In this document: in pieces, positions 1 to 5,807 of the stretch
Layout of the letters: each line of letters begins with the position of its first letter
How positions within the stretch are numbered: the first letter of the stretch is position 1
Assembly: GCA_946223375.1 (NCBI GenBank)
Contig: CAMICU010000080.1
Span: forward strand, 1 to 14,180
Direction: 5' to 3'
DNA: 14,180 nt
DNA from: an uncultured Stenotrophomonas sp.
Lineage (GTDB): Bacteria; Pseudomonadota; Gammaproteobacteria; Xanthomonadales; Xanthomonadaceae
Notes under the pieces: model-generated
Database searches by the model: none
What the model was told of the DNA's origin: nothing
What the model saw: only the letters and a program-made list of their open reading frames with translations
Made by a program: the position numbers and the translations under genes

Positions 1-722
1 CCTTCGAACAGTGCGCCGGCTTCCTGCGCATCGCCGACGACGAGCCGCTGGATGCATCAGCCGTGCATCCGGAAGCCTATCCGGTGGTGGAGCGCATCGT
101 TGCCGCCGCCGACCGGCCGATCAAGGCGCTGCTGGGAGATGGTGGCTACCTGCGCGGGCTGAAGGCCGAACAGTTCACGGACGACAAGTTCGGTGTGCCG
201 ACCGTGCGTGACATCCTGCGCGAAATGGAGAAGCCCGGCCGGGATCCGCGCCCGGAGTTCAAGGCCGCGCGCTTCGCCGACGGCGTGGAGGACATCAAGG
301 ACCTGCGCGAGGGGATGATCCTGGAGGGCGTGGTCAGCAACGTGGCCGCGTTCGGTGCGTTCGTCGACATCGGCGTGCACCAGGACGGCCTGATCCACAT
401 CTCGGCGTTGTCCGACACGTTCGTGAAGGACCCGCGCGACGTGGTCAAGGCCGGTGACATCGTCAAGGTCAAGGTGCTGGAGGTGGATGTGCCGCGCAAG
501 CGCATCGCGCTGACCCGGCGCCTGGACGACAGTGCGCCGGCGCCGAAGAAGCACGAACGCGAGGAGCGCCAGGCCGGGCAGGGCAGTGGCCCGCGCCGTG
601 ACGGTGGCAACCGCGGCGGCGCGCGTGCTGGCGGCGGTGGCAATGCCCGTCCGGCACCGTCCGCGCCGCCGGCCAACAATGCCCTGGCCGACGCATTCGC
701 CCGCGCCCGCAAAGGCGGCTGA
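1..722 (+). CDS. tex: Tex family S1 RNA-binding transcription accessory protein (3' part)
   Basis: The gene is cut by the left window edge. The reading frame is open from base 3 and gives 239 residues. The first residues (FEQCAGFLRI... followed by LDASAVHPEAYPVVE) match the helix-hairpin-helix region of Tex. An S1 domain follows at about residues 99-171 of the visible part, beginning LREGMILEGVVSNVAAFGAF and containing the DGLIHIS motif. The tail is low-complexity, rich in Gly, Arg, Ala and Pro, and ends in NNALADAFARARKGG, a typical Tex C-terminus. Tex is a conserved cytoplasmic nucleic-acid-binding protein; its proposed roles in transcription and RNA metabolism come from other species. The nearest downstream gene is the opposed tRNA-Leu, so tex ends its own transcription unit here. 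The family call is firm; the N-terminal domains are outside the window. Confidence 0.93.
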   Translation, partial: FEQCAGFLRIADDEPLDASAVHPEAYPVVERIVAAADRPIKALLGDGGYLRGLKAEQFTDDKFGVPTVRDILREMEKPGRDPRPEFKAARFADGVEDIKDLREGMILEGVVSNVAAFGAFVDIGVHQDGLIHISALSDTFVKDPRDVVKAGDIVKVKVLEVDVPRKRIALTRRLDDSAPAPKKHEREERQAGQGSGPRRDGGNRGGARAGGGGNARPAPSAPPANNALADAFARARKGG

Positions 723-860
723 GCGCGAACGGGGCGGGAAACATGTCGACCATGCCGGGCCATGTCCGGCACCGATGGCCCCGGCGCAGTGCCGCTGCGT
801 CCGGAGACCTGGCCACCCGCCTGGCAGCGAGTGGCAAACAGAACCGCTGAATCGCGGGCA

Positions 861-890
861 AAGAAAAAGGCACCTAAGTGCCTGTTTTCA
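861..890 (-). terminator. Rho-independent terminator of tRNA-Leu, possibly bidirectional
   Basis: On the minus strand the stem AGGCAC, loop TTAG, stem GTGCCT (868-883) is followed by TTTTTC. It starts about 10 bases after the tRNA CCA end. On the plus strand the same stem is followed by GTTTT, so it could also stop read-through from tex. Confidence 0.8.
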
Positions 891-892
891 AT

Positions 893-979
893 TGGTGCCG
901 AAGGTGGGACTCGAACCCACACGCTTTTAAGGGCGGCGGATTTTGAATCCGCTGCGTCTACCGATTCCGCCACTTCGGC
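893..979 (-). tRNA. tRNA-Leu, anticodon CAA
   Basis: The minus strand reads GCCGAAG at the 5' end and CTTCGGC-A-CCA at the 3' end, giving a perfect 7-bp acceptor stem with encoded CCA. The anticodon arm is GCGGA-TTCAAAA-TCCGC, which puts CAA in the anticodon position, so the tRNA decodes UUG. A long variable arm (CGC...GCG) and the T arm GTGGG-TTCGAGT-CCCAC are as expected for a class II leucine tRNA. The whole gene is 87 bases with CCA. Confidence 0.97.
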
Positions 980-993
980 TGGCAAGGAGCGGG

Positions 994-999
994 AGTATA
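994..999 (-). promoter_or_regulatory. -10 box of the tRNA-Leu promoter
   Basis: The minus strand reads TATACT 14 bases before the mature tRNA 5' end, the usual place for a -10 box. No convincing -35 box is seen at 16-18 bases; the TTGAAC further up is about 30 bases away. Supported by the hexamer and its position only. Confidence 0.45.
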
Positions 1000-1068
1000 G
1001 CGAAGCTTCCCCGGCTTGGGCAGGCCCCTGTTCAAACTTTTTCGGTAATGCCTGTTTCGCTGGCTGGC

Positions 1069-1074
1069 TATACT
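1069..1074 (+). promoter_or_regulatory. Candidate -10 box for the receiver gene
   Basis: TATACT (5 of 6 to consensus) lies so that transcription would start near 1081, about 24 bases before the receiver ATG, with GGGGG (1091-1095) left in the leader as ribosome binding site. The -35 region is poor. Confidence 0.35.
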
Positions 1075-1104
1075 CTGCGCAGTCCAGACTGGGGGCAAGT
1101 GGTA

Positions 1105-1473
1105 ATGACCACGCTTCAGGGAATGCGGGTTCTGGTGGTCGAGAACGACGAGCTCAACGCCATGCTGCTGCAGATGCAGCTGGAAGGCGAAGGCATGCAG
1201 GTGCAGGCCGTGGCCTCGTGCGTGGCCGAGGCGCTGGAACTGATCCATGCCCACGAGCCGCAGCTGGTGTTCCTGGACTACTGGTTGGCGCGCAACGAGA
1301 ACAGCACGCCGGTGGCGGCTTTGCTGCAGACGCGCGGCATCCCGTTCCTGGTCGCGACCGGCATGGACGCCGCGCAGTTGCCCGCCGTGTTCAATGCCGG
1401 CATCAAGCTGACCAAGCCCTACACCGGCAAAGAGCTGATCCATGCGATGAAGCAGGCGTTGGCGGTGGCGTGA
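1105..1473 (+). CDS. Single-domain response regulator (CheY-like receiver)
   Basis: The protein has 122 residues and is a stand-alone receiver domain with no DNA-binding or enzymatic output domain. The expected residues are visible: acidic pocket E13 and D15 in VVENDE, phospho-acceptor D58 in LVFLDYWL, T85 in LVATG, and K104 in LTKPY. It should be phosphorylated by a histidine kinase or phosphorelay and act by protein contact; no kinase gene is in the window, so its partner is unknown. The ATG at 1105 is chosen because GGGGG lies 9 bases upstream and the receiver fold begins right after it. The same frame is open upstream but would run into the tRNA gene and adds no recognisable sequence. It is transcribed away from tRNA-Leu, so the 125-bp gap holds both promoters. 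Confidence 0.88.
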   Translation: MTTLQGMRVLVVENDELNAMLLQMQLEGEGMQVQAVASCVAEALELIHAHEPQLVFLDYWLARNENSTPVAALLQTRGIPFLVATGMDAAQLPAVFNAGIKLTKPYTGKELIHAMKQALAVA

Positions 1474-1708
1474 GCCACTTGCCTGCAAGGCCGGTTGAAA
1501 GCCGCAGCTGCCAGAGCCATCGCGCATAGACCCTTGATCGCATCCCGTCTGCCGCGTGCAACAGGGCCGGCTGACGCAGCATTGGGTGATGGCGGATGGA
1601 TGGCGTTCCATGGATCGGCCAGGCTGTCCAGTCGGAGGTTCCCTGATCGACGTCGCGGGCGCGGGTTCTTAGCATCGCAGCCTTCAGGTTGATGGATGGA
1701 AATTCCAG

Positions 1709-2197
1709 ATGAAGTGGTTTCTGCGTGCGGCGGCCGTCGTGGGTGTGGTGGCGTTTCCGGGCATCAGTGCGGCAGGGAACCCGCAGTTCATCGACTTCGC
1801 CGTGCAGCGGGCGCACGAGCGTGAGTTCACCCAATGCGATGCAGCGGTGCGCGATGTGCATGGGATGGTGGATGGCGAGGATATCCGGGTGGTCACCTTC
1901 CGCAACGGCAAGGCGCCTTACCTGCGGATGCTGACGGTCTATGGCAACCGCGGCGATGCGATCCAGATCGATTCGTCGTACCGCCAGCTGGGTTCCACCT
2001 GCGCCTACGATGTCGCCATCACCACCGTCGCGGAGCGGAGCTGCAGCGTTGAACTGGCCGCACTGCCGGAGTTCAAGTACGAGACCGAGACCGCGGGTGT
2101 GGTGACGGCCCGTAACGCCGGCGGGGTGAACCTGGTGCTGATGCCCGTCGGCGCAACCGGATGCAGCAAGACCTTCATCCGCGACGGCGTGAAATAG
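1709..2197 (+). CDS. Secreted protein of unknown function with four cysteines
   Basis: I do not recognise the family. The 162-residue product begins MKWFLR, then has a hydrophobic stretch to about residue 20 and a likely signal peptidase I site after ISAAG near residue 22. It should therefore be exported to the periplasm or beyond. The mature part has four cysteines (C43, C98, C112, C152), enough for two disulfides, and is mixed polar with no membrane segment. This looks like a small beta-rich periplasmic protein, but no catalytic motif is evident. The start is set by the signal peptide; the nearest purine-rich stretch, GGATGGAA, is a modest ribosome binding site. Coding in this frame is convincing because of GC-rich third positions and the clean secretion signal. 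It stands alone between the receiver gene and the small cysteine-rich peptide gene. Confidence 0.72.
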   Translation: MKWFLRAAAVVGVVAFPGISAAGNPQFIDFAVQRAHEREFTQCDAAVRDVHGMVDGEDIRVVTFRNGKAPYLRMLTVYGNRGDAIQIDSSYRQLGSTCAYDVAITTVAERSCSVELAALPEFKYETETAGVVTARNAGGVNLVLMPVGATGCSKTFIRDGVK

Positions 2198-2260
2198 AGC
2201 CGCGCCGGGGCGGGGCGCCGGAATGCCGGGCGGGTCGATGCCAAGGGCGGCGTGCCGAGC

Positions 2261-2283
2261 CCGGACCGATCCGGGTGGTCCGG
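2261..2283 (+). other. Hairpin after the secreted-protein gene
   Basis: CCGGACC and GGTCCGG pair perfectly over 7 bp with a 9-base loop. There is no T run, so this is not a classical terminator. It lies 64 bases after the stop of the four-cysteine protein. Confidence 0.3.
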
Positions 2284-2336
2284 CAGTGGCGGCACATCAG
2301 CGCAGAGACAAGCGGAACTGAGGTTACAGATTGGCC

Positions 2337-2366
2337 TATGCTGCACAGGCCTGAATGATCAGGCCT
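2337..2366 (+). promoter_or_regulatory. Candidate -10 box plus perfect inverted repeat before the small peptide gene
   Basis: TATGCT at 2337-2342 could be a -10 box; no good -35 is seen. Next come the arms AGGCCTGA (2347-2354) and TCAGGCCT (2359-2366), an 8-bp perfect inverted repeat with spacer ATGA. The repeat ends 2 bases before the AAGGAG ribosome binding site. If the -10 is right, transcription would start near 2349, inside the repeat. It could be an operator or a 5' hairpin that controls message stability or translation. Confidence 0.45.
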
Positions 2367-2380
2367 ACAAGGAGAGTGGC

Positions 2381-2575
2381 ATGAAGAAGTGGATCAAGCG
2401 CGGTCTGGCCGGTTGCATCCTTTCGATGGCTGTCTTCGGAGGCACGGCTTCCGCTTCCTGGTGTGGAACCCCTTGTTACACCGCGTACAACGCCTGTCTG
2501 GCGAATGGCCTCCCGGGCGATGTGTGCGAGACCAAGCTGGAGATCTGCCTGGCCGGACTCTGCCCGAACGGCTGA
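2381..2575 (+). CDS. Small secreted cysteine-rich peptide (six Cys in mature form)
   Basis: The 64-residue precursor starts MKKWIKR, has a hydrophobic core to about residue 22, and has a signal peptidase site after TASA (residue 26). The predicted mature peptide is only about 38 residues and has six cysteines (C28, C32, C39, C49, C56, C61), a number that suits three disulfides. The strong ribosome binding site AAGGAG lies 6 bases before the ATG at 2381; the frame is open upstream but has no comparable start. I do not recognise a family. Size, export and cysteine density fit a small structural, inhibitory or toxin-like peptide, but nothing in the sequence decides which. It is preceded by a perfect inverted repeat and followed by a 10-bp GC hairpin, so it looks like a single-gene unit. 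Confidence 0.75.
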   Translation: MKKWIKRGLAGCILSMAVFGGTASASWCGTPCYTAYNACLANGLPGDVCETKLEICLAGLCPNG

Positions 2576-2592
2576 GGACGCCGCTGTCGTGG

Positions 2593-2618
2593 TGCCGCCG
2601 GCTTTCGGGCCGGCGGCA
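2593..2618 (+). terminator. Strong GC hairpin after the small peptide gene
   Basis: TGCCGCCGGC and GCCGGCGGCA form a perfect 10-bp stem with loop TTTCGG, starting 18 bases after the stop codon. There is no T run on either side, so termination is inferred from stem strength and position only. Confidence 0.5.
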
Positions 2619-2711
2619 TCTGACGGGTTCGATGCGATGGCGCCGTCCGGCAATAGTCAGGATGCGGCTTCATCGGCGGCGCAGGCCTGCGGGGCGAACG
2701 GCGCCGTCGCG

Positions 2712-3161
2712 CTACGGGTTGATGGCGTAGACGTAGAAATCGTTGTCGCGGATCCAGCCCAGCCGCTCATAGAGTTTCTGTGCGGGAAAGTTGTCCTTGG
2801 CGGTCTGCAGCTCGACGCGTCCCGCGCCGCGCGCCTTTGCATGGACAAGGGCCTGCTCCATCAGGGCGCGCGCGACGCCTGACCGGCGTGCGCTGGGCTC
2901 CACGAACAGGTCGTAGAGGATGAAGCTGCGGGTGGCGCCGACCGAATCGAACAACGGATAGAGCTGGGTGAAGCCGCGTAGTCCACCGGCGTCGTCCTGC
3001 GCGACCAGCAGCAATGACGAGCCTTCGGCCAGCCGCTCGCCGATGAAGCGCGTGGCCAGCGCCAGGTCGGCAGGTTGCGCATAGAACTGACGATAGGCAT
3101 CGAACAGGGCGGCGACGGATGCCAGGTCGGTGGCCTGGGCAATACGGACAGCGATGGACAC
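2712..3161 (-). CDS. GNAT family N-acetyltransferase
   Basis: The product of about 149 residues has the GNAT fold. It begins VRIAQATDLASVAALFDAYR. The acetyl-CoA binding motif A is visible as LYDLFVEPSARRSGVARALM, where the R-x-x-G-x-A loop holds the pyrophosphate, and the late strand is VELQTAKDNFPAQKLYERLGW, shared by many GNATs. It transfers an acetyl group from acetyl-CoA to an amine; the substrate cannot be told. I chose the GTG at 3161 because family members usually start a few residues before the first strand; an ATG at 3212 in the same frame would add 17 residues with no recognisable content, and ribosome binding sites are weak for both. It lies 96 bp downstream of the small unknown gene at 3258-3524 on the same strand and may share its transcript. 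Confidence 0.85.
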   Translation of the reverse strand: MSIAVRIAQATDLASVAALFDAYRQFYAQPADLALATRFIGERLAEGSSLLLVAQDDAGGLRGFTQLYPLFDSVGATRSFILYDLFVEPSARRSGVARALMEQALVHAKARGAGRVELQTAKDNFPAQKLYERLGWIRDNDFYVYAINP

Positions 3162-3234
3162 GTGGCAATTCCCGCGGATGAGATGGAGGGCTACCGGTGC
3201 CAGTGATGTCACGCTGCGTCAGCGCGCCGCGACC

Positions 3235-3252
3235 GGCAGGGGCAGGGGCAGG
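3235..3252. repeat. Short tandem repeat, three GGCAGG units
   Basis: Three exact copies of the 6-base unit GGCAGG lie in the gap between the GNAT gene and its upstream neighbour. It may simply reflect base composition. Confidence 0.5.
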
Positions 3253-3257
3253 GCGCA

Positions 3258-3524
3258 CTAGCGTGCCCGTGTGAACGAGGCCTTCAGTGTCTCGCACTGC
3301 TCCACGACCTGCACGGCGCTCTCGGCACGGTGGATGATCAGGTCCACGCTCTCCCGGAACTCTTCCTGGTCGGGCCGGCCCGCGGAGGCCCGCAATGCCC
3401 GTGCCGCCACCAGCGCCAGCAGTTCCAGCTTTGCCACACGTTCCTCCGGCGTCAGCGAAAACGCCGTCACCGCCAGGTCCCGGGCGATCGCGTCGGCCCG
3501 GTTCCGGATTTTCTTGTGCGGCAT
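3258..3524 (-). CDS. Small conserved-looking protein, paralogue of the one at 4012-4305
   Basis: The 88-residue product is unknown to me. It is soluble, helical and charged, with no signal or membrane segment. Features are FSLTPEER at residues 22-29 and the signature HRAESAV...EQCETL at residues 65-80. The minus-strand ribosome binding site AGGGGA sits 6 bases before the ATG at 3524, which makes the start good. It aligns without gaps to the 97-residue product at 4012-4305: 27 of the first 80 residues are identical by hand count, with the best block at 61-80. The two therefore come from a duplication. The acetyltransferase gene lies downstream on the same strand, so they may be co-transcribed. 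The role is unknown; a helical protein-binding module is possible. Confidence 0.7.
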   Translation of the reverse strand: MPHKKIRNRADAIARDLAVTAFSLTPEERVAKLELLALVAARALRASAGRPDQEEFRESVDLIIHRAESAVQVVEQCETLKASFTRAR

Positions 3525-3559
3525 GTCAGTCCCCTGGTCCGGTCATGTCCCCGGCTGTG

Positions 3560-3565
3560 ATTCTA
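3560..3565 (-). promoter_or_regulatory. Candidate -10 box for the small gene at 3258-3524
   Basis: The minus strand reads TAGAAT (5 of 6 to consensus). It would give a leader of about 28 bases holding the AGGGGA site. No clear -35 is present, so the call rests on one hexamer. Confidence 0.3.
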
Positions 3566-3708
3566 TGGCACACAATGTGACGAATCGCTCAATTTGCATC
3601 TGCTGTCTGGGCTGCCGCGCGGCGGCGGATGGCCTCCAGGGCCGAGCCGGGAGGCAGAGTGGCCTGCGCTGCCGGGCGCTGGCGCCGGTCTGCAGCGCGG
3701 GGCGGTCG

Positions 3709-3843
3709 TCAGGTGAGCAGGTCGCTCAGCAGGCCGGGTGACCATGTGGCGGCGGCGTGCAGGACGATGAGCCACACAAGCCCCAGTATCAGCGCTGCCA
3801 GAAGCAGGCGCGGCATGTATTTGCCGGCTTTTCTCAGTTTCAT
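3709..3843 (-). CDS. Predicted 44-residue single-pass membrane microprotein
   Basis: A short minus-strand frame begins MKLRKAGKYMPR and then runs through an uninterrupted hydrophobic segment of about 18 residues (LLLAALILGLVWLIVLHA, residues 13-30), followed by a short polar tail ending in SDLLT. The basic N-terminus followed by one hydrophobic helix fits an inner-membrane protein with the N-terminus inside. The ribosome binding site is only modest (GGGA about 11 bases upstream). The gene lies between the two paralogous small genes on the same strand. The function is unknown, and with this length a chance frame cannot be ruled out; the basic-then-hydrophobic order is the main support. Confidence 0.45.
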   Translation of the reverse strand: MKLRKAGKYMPRLLLAALILGLVWLIVLHAAATWSPGLLSDLLT

Positions 3844-3926
3844 GCTGCCACGTCCCGATCCTGCAGGCCCTACTCGCGGACGGACGATAGGGAGGGGGCT
3901 GTGAAACCGATGGCAAGATTCCCGGC

Positions 3927-3943
3927 GGCCCGGTCATCGGGCC
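3927..3943 (-). other. Short GC hairpin downstream of the gene at 4012-4305
   Basis: GGCCCG and CGGGCC pair around a 5-base loop in the gap before the microprotein gene. There is no T run on either strand. It may attenuate transcription from the upstream small gene; this is weak. Confidence 0.25.
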
Positions 3944-4011
3944 CGCAGGCGCGCGTTCAGTGATGTCGATGCGCGCGGGGCGGAGTTCGGCGGGTCGTTG
4001 GAGTGAGAGCC

Positions 4012-4305
4012 TCAGGGCCGCACGGCATGCAGGCTGCCGATGTAATTCCGGGCGGTCTTCTCACGCAGGCTTTCGCATTGCTCCAGCGCACTGACGGCGC
4101 TGTGCGCCCGGTGCAGCAGGCTGTCGATGCTGCACAGGATGCGCATCTCCTCTTCATGCCCTTCCACTTCCAGCGCGATCTTTCCGGCCAGCATGCACAG
4201 CTCCTGCATGTTGGCGCTGCGTTCGGTGGGGCAAAGTGCGAAGCCGAACACGACGACTTCGTGGGCCAGCCTGTCGAACTCGGCCCTGAGGCTTTCGTAG
4301 CGCAT
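4012..4305 (-). CDS. Small conserved-looking protein, paralogue of the one at 3258-3524
   Basis: The 97-residue soluble product, starting MRYESLRAEFDRLAHE, is of unknown function. Its residues 22-29 (FALCPTER) and 65-80 (HRAHSAV...EQCESL) fall at exactly the same positions as FSLTPEER and HRAESAV...EQCETL in the 88-residue product at 3258-3524. That ungapped register supports the ATG at 4305 over the GTG at 4317, which is also in frame. It has four cysteines (C25, C37, C58, C77), of which only C77 is shared with the paralogue. It has a 13-residue tail beyond the paralogue's end region. No membrane segment or known motif is visible. The gene is transcribed away from the lexA2 operon across a 276-bp gap. 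Confidence 0.68.
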   Translation of the reverse strand: MRYESLRAEFDRLAHEVVVFGFALCPTERSANMQELCMLAGKIALEVEGHEEEMRILCSIDSLLHRAHSAVSALEQCESLREKTARNYIGSLHAVRP

Positions 4306-4350
4306 AAGGCCAACCACCCTGGTTGCCTGGAGAAGTGATTGATAGTCATG

Positions 4351-4365
4351 TCAGGGTTTCCCTGA
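4351..4365. repeat. Inverted repeat TCAGGG / CCCTGA
   Basis: Perfect 6-bp arms with spacer TTT lie 46-60 bases upstream of the ATG of the small gene at 4012-4305. On the minus strand it lies between a CATAGAT stretch and CTGACA, so it could be an operator for that gene. A related CCCTGA occurs again at 4381-4386. Confidence 0.35.
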
Positions 4366-4544
4366 ATCTATGCGGGTTGGCCCTGACTTCTTGTAAGGAA
4401 TTTCTGACGAGCCGACATGGGCGCGGGGCCGCGGGCCATGACCCTGCAGCGCGCAGGGGCCGCGGCTGTGCACGCACGGTGCCGCAGCCCGGCACCGGCA
4501 TCCGCGGCTATGCGCCCGGGCAGCGGGCGGCCTGCAACAGGAGC

Positions 4545-4573
4545 TTGGCAGGCTTCCATCCATGGTGTACATA
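4545..4573 (+). promoter_or_regulatory. Promoter of the lexA2-imuA-imuB-dnaE2 operon
   Basis: TTGGCA (4545-4550; 5 of 6 to the -35 consensus) is followed after exactly 17 bases by TACATA (4568-4573). The -10 half lies inside the 24-bp palindrome. Transcription would begin near 4580-4582, on or next to the lexA2 ATG. Confidence 0.55.
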
Positions 4574-4584
4574 TGTACACCATG
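4561..4584. promoter_or_regulatory. LexA2 operator: 24-bp perfect palindrome
   Basis: The half site CATGGTGTACAT is followed directly by its exact reverse complement. Its core is GTAC-N4-GTAC, close to the GTAC-type boxes known for LexA2 proteins of pseudomonads and xanthomonads, and unlike the CTGT-N8-ACAG box of E. coli LexA. It covers the predicted -10 box and the lexA2 start codon (4582-4584), so a bound dimer would block transcription of the whole cassette. Confidence 0.85.
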
Positions 4585-5184
4585 TCCGAACTATCCCCAC
4601 AACGTGCCGCGGTACTGGCTTTCCTGCGCGAGCGGGTCGGGCAGGGCGCACCGCCGAGCCTGGCCGAAATCGCCGCGCGGTTCGGCTTCGCCTCGCGCAA
4701 TGCCGCACAGAAGCACGTGCAGGCGCTGGCCGAGGCGGGGCTGATCGAGCTGCGCACCGGGCAGAAGCGGGGGATCGCCATTCCCGGGGTGGCACCTGAC
4801 GACCTGCTCAGCCTGCCGGTGCTGGGCCGGGTGGCGGCGGGCCTGCCGATCGGAGCGGACATCGGGCTGGAGCGCCAGCTGCGGCTGGGGCGTGAATTGT
4901 TTGCGCTGCGCCCGGACTACCTGCTGCAGGTGCAGGGCGATTCGATGATCGATGACGGCATCCTCGACGGTGACCTGGTCGGCGTACGGCGCAGTCGCGA
5001 GGCACGCAACGGCCAGATCGTGATCGCCCGGGTCGAGGATGAAATCACCATCAAACGGTTGCAACGCAGCGCCGGCGGGATCCGGCTGCTGCCGCGCAAT
5101 CCGGCGCATGCGCCCATCGTGGTGCCGGCGGATGCGGATTTCGCCATCGAAGGTATCTACTGTGGCCTGATCAGGCAGGGTTGA
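4582..5184 (+). CDS. lexA2: LexA2-type SOS repressor with self-cleaving peptidase domain
   Basis: The 200-residue protein has a winged-helix DNA-binding domain (about 1-68; LAEIAARFGFASRNAAQKHV is the recognition region) and an S24 peptidase domain. The self-cleavage site is A86-G87 in RVAAGLP, the nucleophile S121 in QGDSMIDDG and the general base K158 in EITIKRL, so it is complete. It should repress its own operon and be cleaved when RecA filaments form after DNA damage. The ATG at 4582 fits the start of the wing-helix region; an in-frame ATG at 4573 would add three residues. Neither has a Shine-Dalgarno sequence at the right distance, and the predicted transcript starts at or near 4582, so a leaderless message is likely. 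The label lexA2 rather than lexA rests on the cassette, which normally carries a second LexA. Confidence 0.93.
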   Translation: MSELSPQRAAVLAFLRERVGQGAPPSLAEIAARFGFASRNAAQKHVQALAEAGLIELRTGQKRGIAIPGVAPDDLLSLPVLGRVAAGLPIGADIGLERQLRLGRELFALRPDYLLQVQGDSMIDDGILDGDLVGVRRSREARNGQIVIARVEDEITIKRLQRSAGGIRLLPRNPAHAPIVVPADADFAIEGIYCGLIRQG

Positions 5185-5186
5185 GC

Positions 5187-5801
5187 ATGGGCGAGGTGTT
5201 GGCCCTGGACGAACTGATGGCGGCACGCACGGTGTGGCGGGCCAGTCGCGGCAGCGCGCTCAACCATGACGGCGAGTCCACCGGGCATGCGGCGCTGGAT
5301 GCGGTGCTGCCGACCGGCGGCTGGCCGCGCAAGGCACTGACCGAACTGCTGCTGCCGGCCGATGGTGTCGGTGAGATCGCGCTGCTGCTGCCGACGTTGG
5401 CGCGGATGACCCGCGCGGGCAACCGGGTGGTGCTGGTAGCGCCCCCGTACATTCCGTATGCACCGGCATGGCAGGCTGGCGGAGTGGAACTGGCGGGCTT
5501 GGAAATTGTGGATGCCGAGCCGCGCGATGCGCTGTGGGCGTTTGAACAATGCCTGCGCAGTGGCGCCTGCTCGGCGGTGCTGGGCTGGCCGAAGACGGCC
5601 GATGCACGTGCGCTGCGGCGGCTGCAGGTGGCCGCCGACAGTGGCCACTGCTGCGGCTTCGCGTTGCGTGACCGCCGCCACGCGGTGAATGCCTCGCCGG
5701 CGGCACTGCGGCTGGAATACCTGCCGGGCCAGGAGGCGTGGCAGGTGCGCAAATGCCGTGGCGGGCAGATCCCGTCGCAACCGCTGCGACTGGTGCAGTG
5801 A
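5187..5801 (+). CDS. imuA: ImuA, RecA-like/SulA-like mutasome accessory protein
   Basis: The 204-residue protein lies between lexA2 and imuB, the invariant position of imuA in this cassette. It has a RecA-like core with the family lead-in HAALDAVLPTGGWPRKALTELL (about residues 34-55) and strand VVLVAPPYIPYAPAW. The Walker A site is degenerate: TGGWPRKAL lacks the GKT/GKS loop, so ATP hydrolysis like RecA's is not expected. In studied bacteria ImuA binds ImuB and RecA and is needed for damage-induced mutagenesis by DnaE2. The start is the ATG at 5187, 2 bases after the lexA2 stop, with GCAGGG 6 bases upstream; a TTG at 5181 is in frame but less likely. It is expressed in the SOS operon under LexA2. 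Confidence 0.9.
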   Translation: MGEVLALDELMAARTVWRASRGSALNHDGESTGHAALDAVLPTGGWPRKALTELLLPADGVGEIALLLPTLARMTRAGNRVVLVAPPYIPYAPAWQAGGVELAGLEIVDAEPRDALWAFEQCLRSGACSAVLGWPKTADARALRRLQVAADSGHCCGFALRDRRHAVNASPAALRLEYLPGQEAWQVRKCRGGQIPSQPLRLVQ

Positions 5802-5807
5802 GCCGCC

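Noticed and set aside
753..771. TGCCGG/CCGGCA hairpin after tex
   Set aside because: It has a 7-base loop and no T run; the terminator at 861-890 is a better candidate for ending tex.
146..985. Minus-strand frame starting MPAEVAESVDAADSKSAALK
   Set aside because: It begins inside tRNA-Leu and runs antisense through tex; the start is a typical tRNA-derived spurious sequence.
943..1104. N-terminal extension of the receiver gene
   Set aside because: The upstream part overlaps the tRNA gene and carries no receiver sequence; the ATG at 1105 has its own ribosome binding site.
762..1529. Plus-strand frame with GGTRTHTLLRAADFESAAS
   Set aside because: This is the well-known false protein made by translating the complement of a tRNA-Leu gene; it also covers the receiver gene out of frame.
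3563..3937. 124-residue minus-strand frame
   Set aside because: It is Pro/Arg-rich with no ribosome binding site or motif; the microprotein frame at 3709-3843 is more protein-like in the same place.
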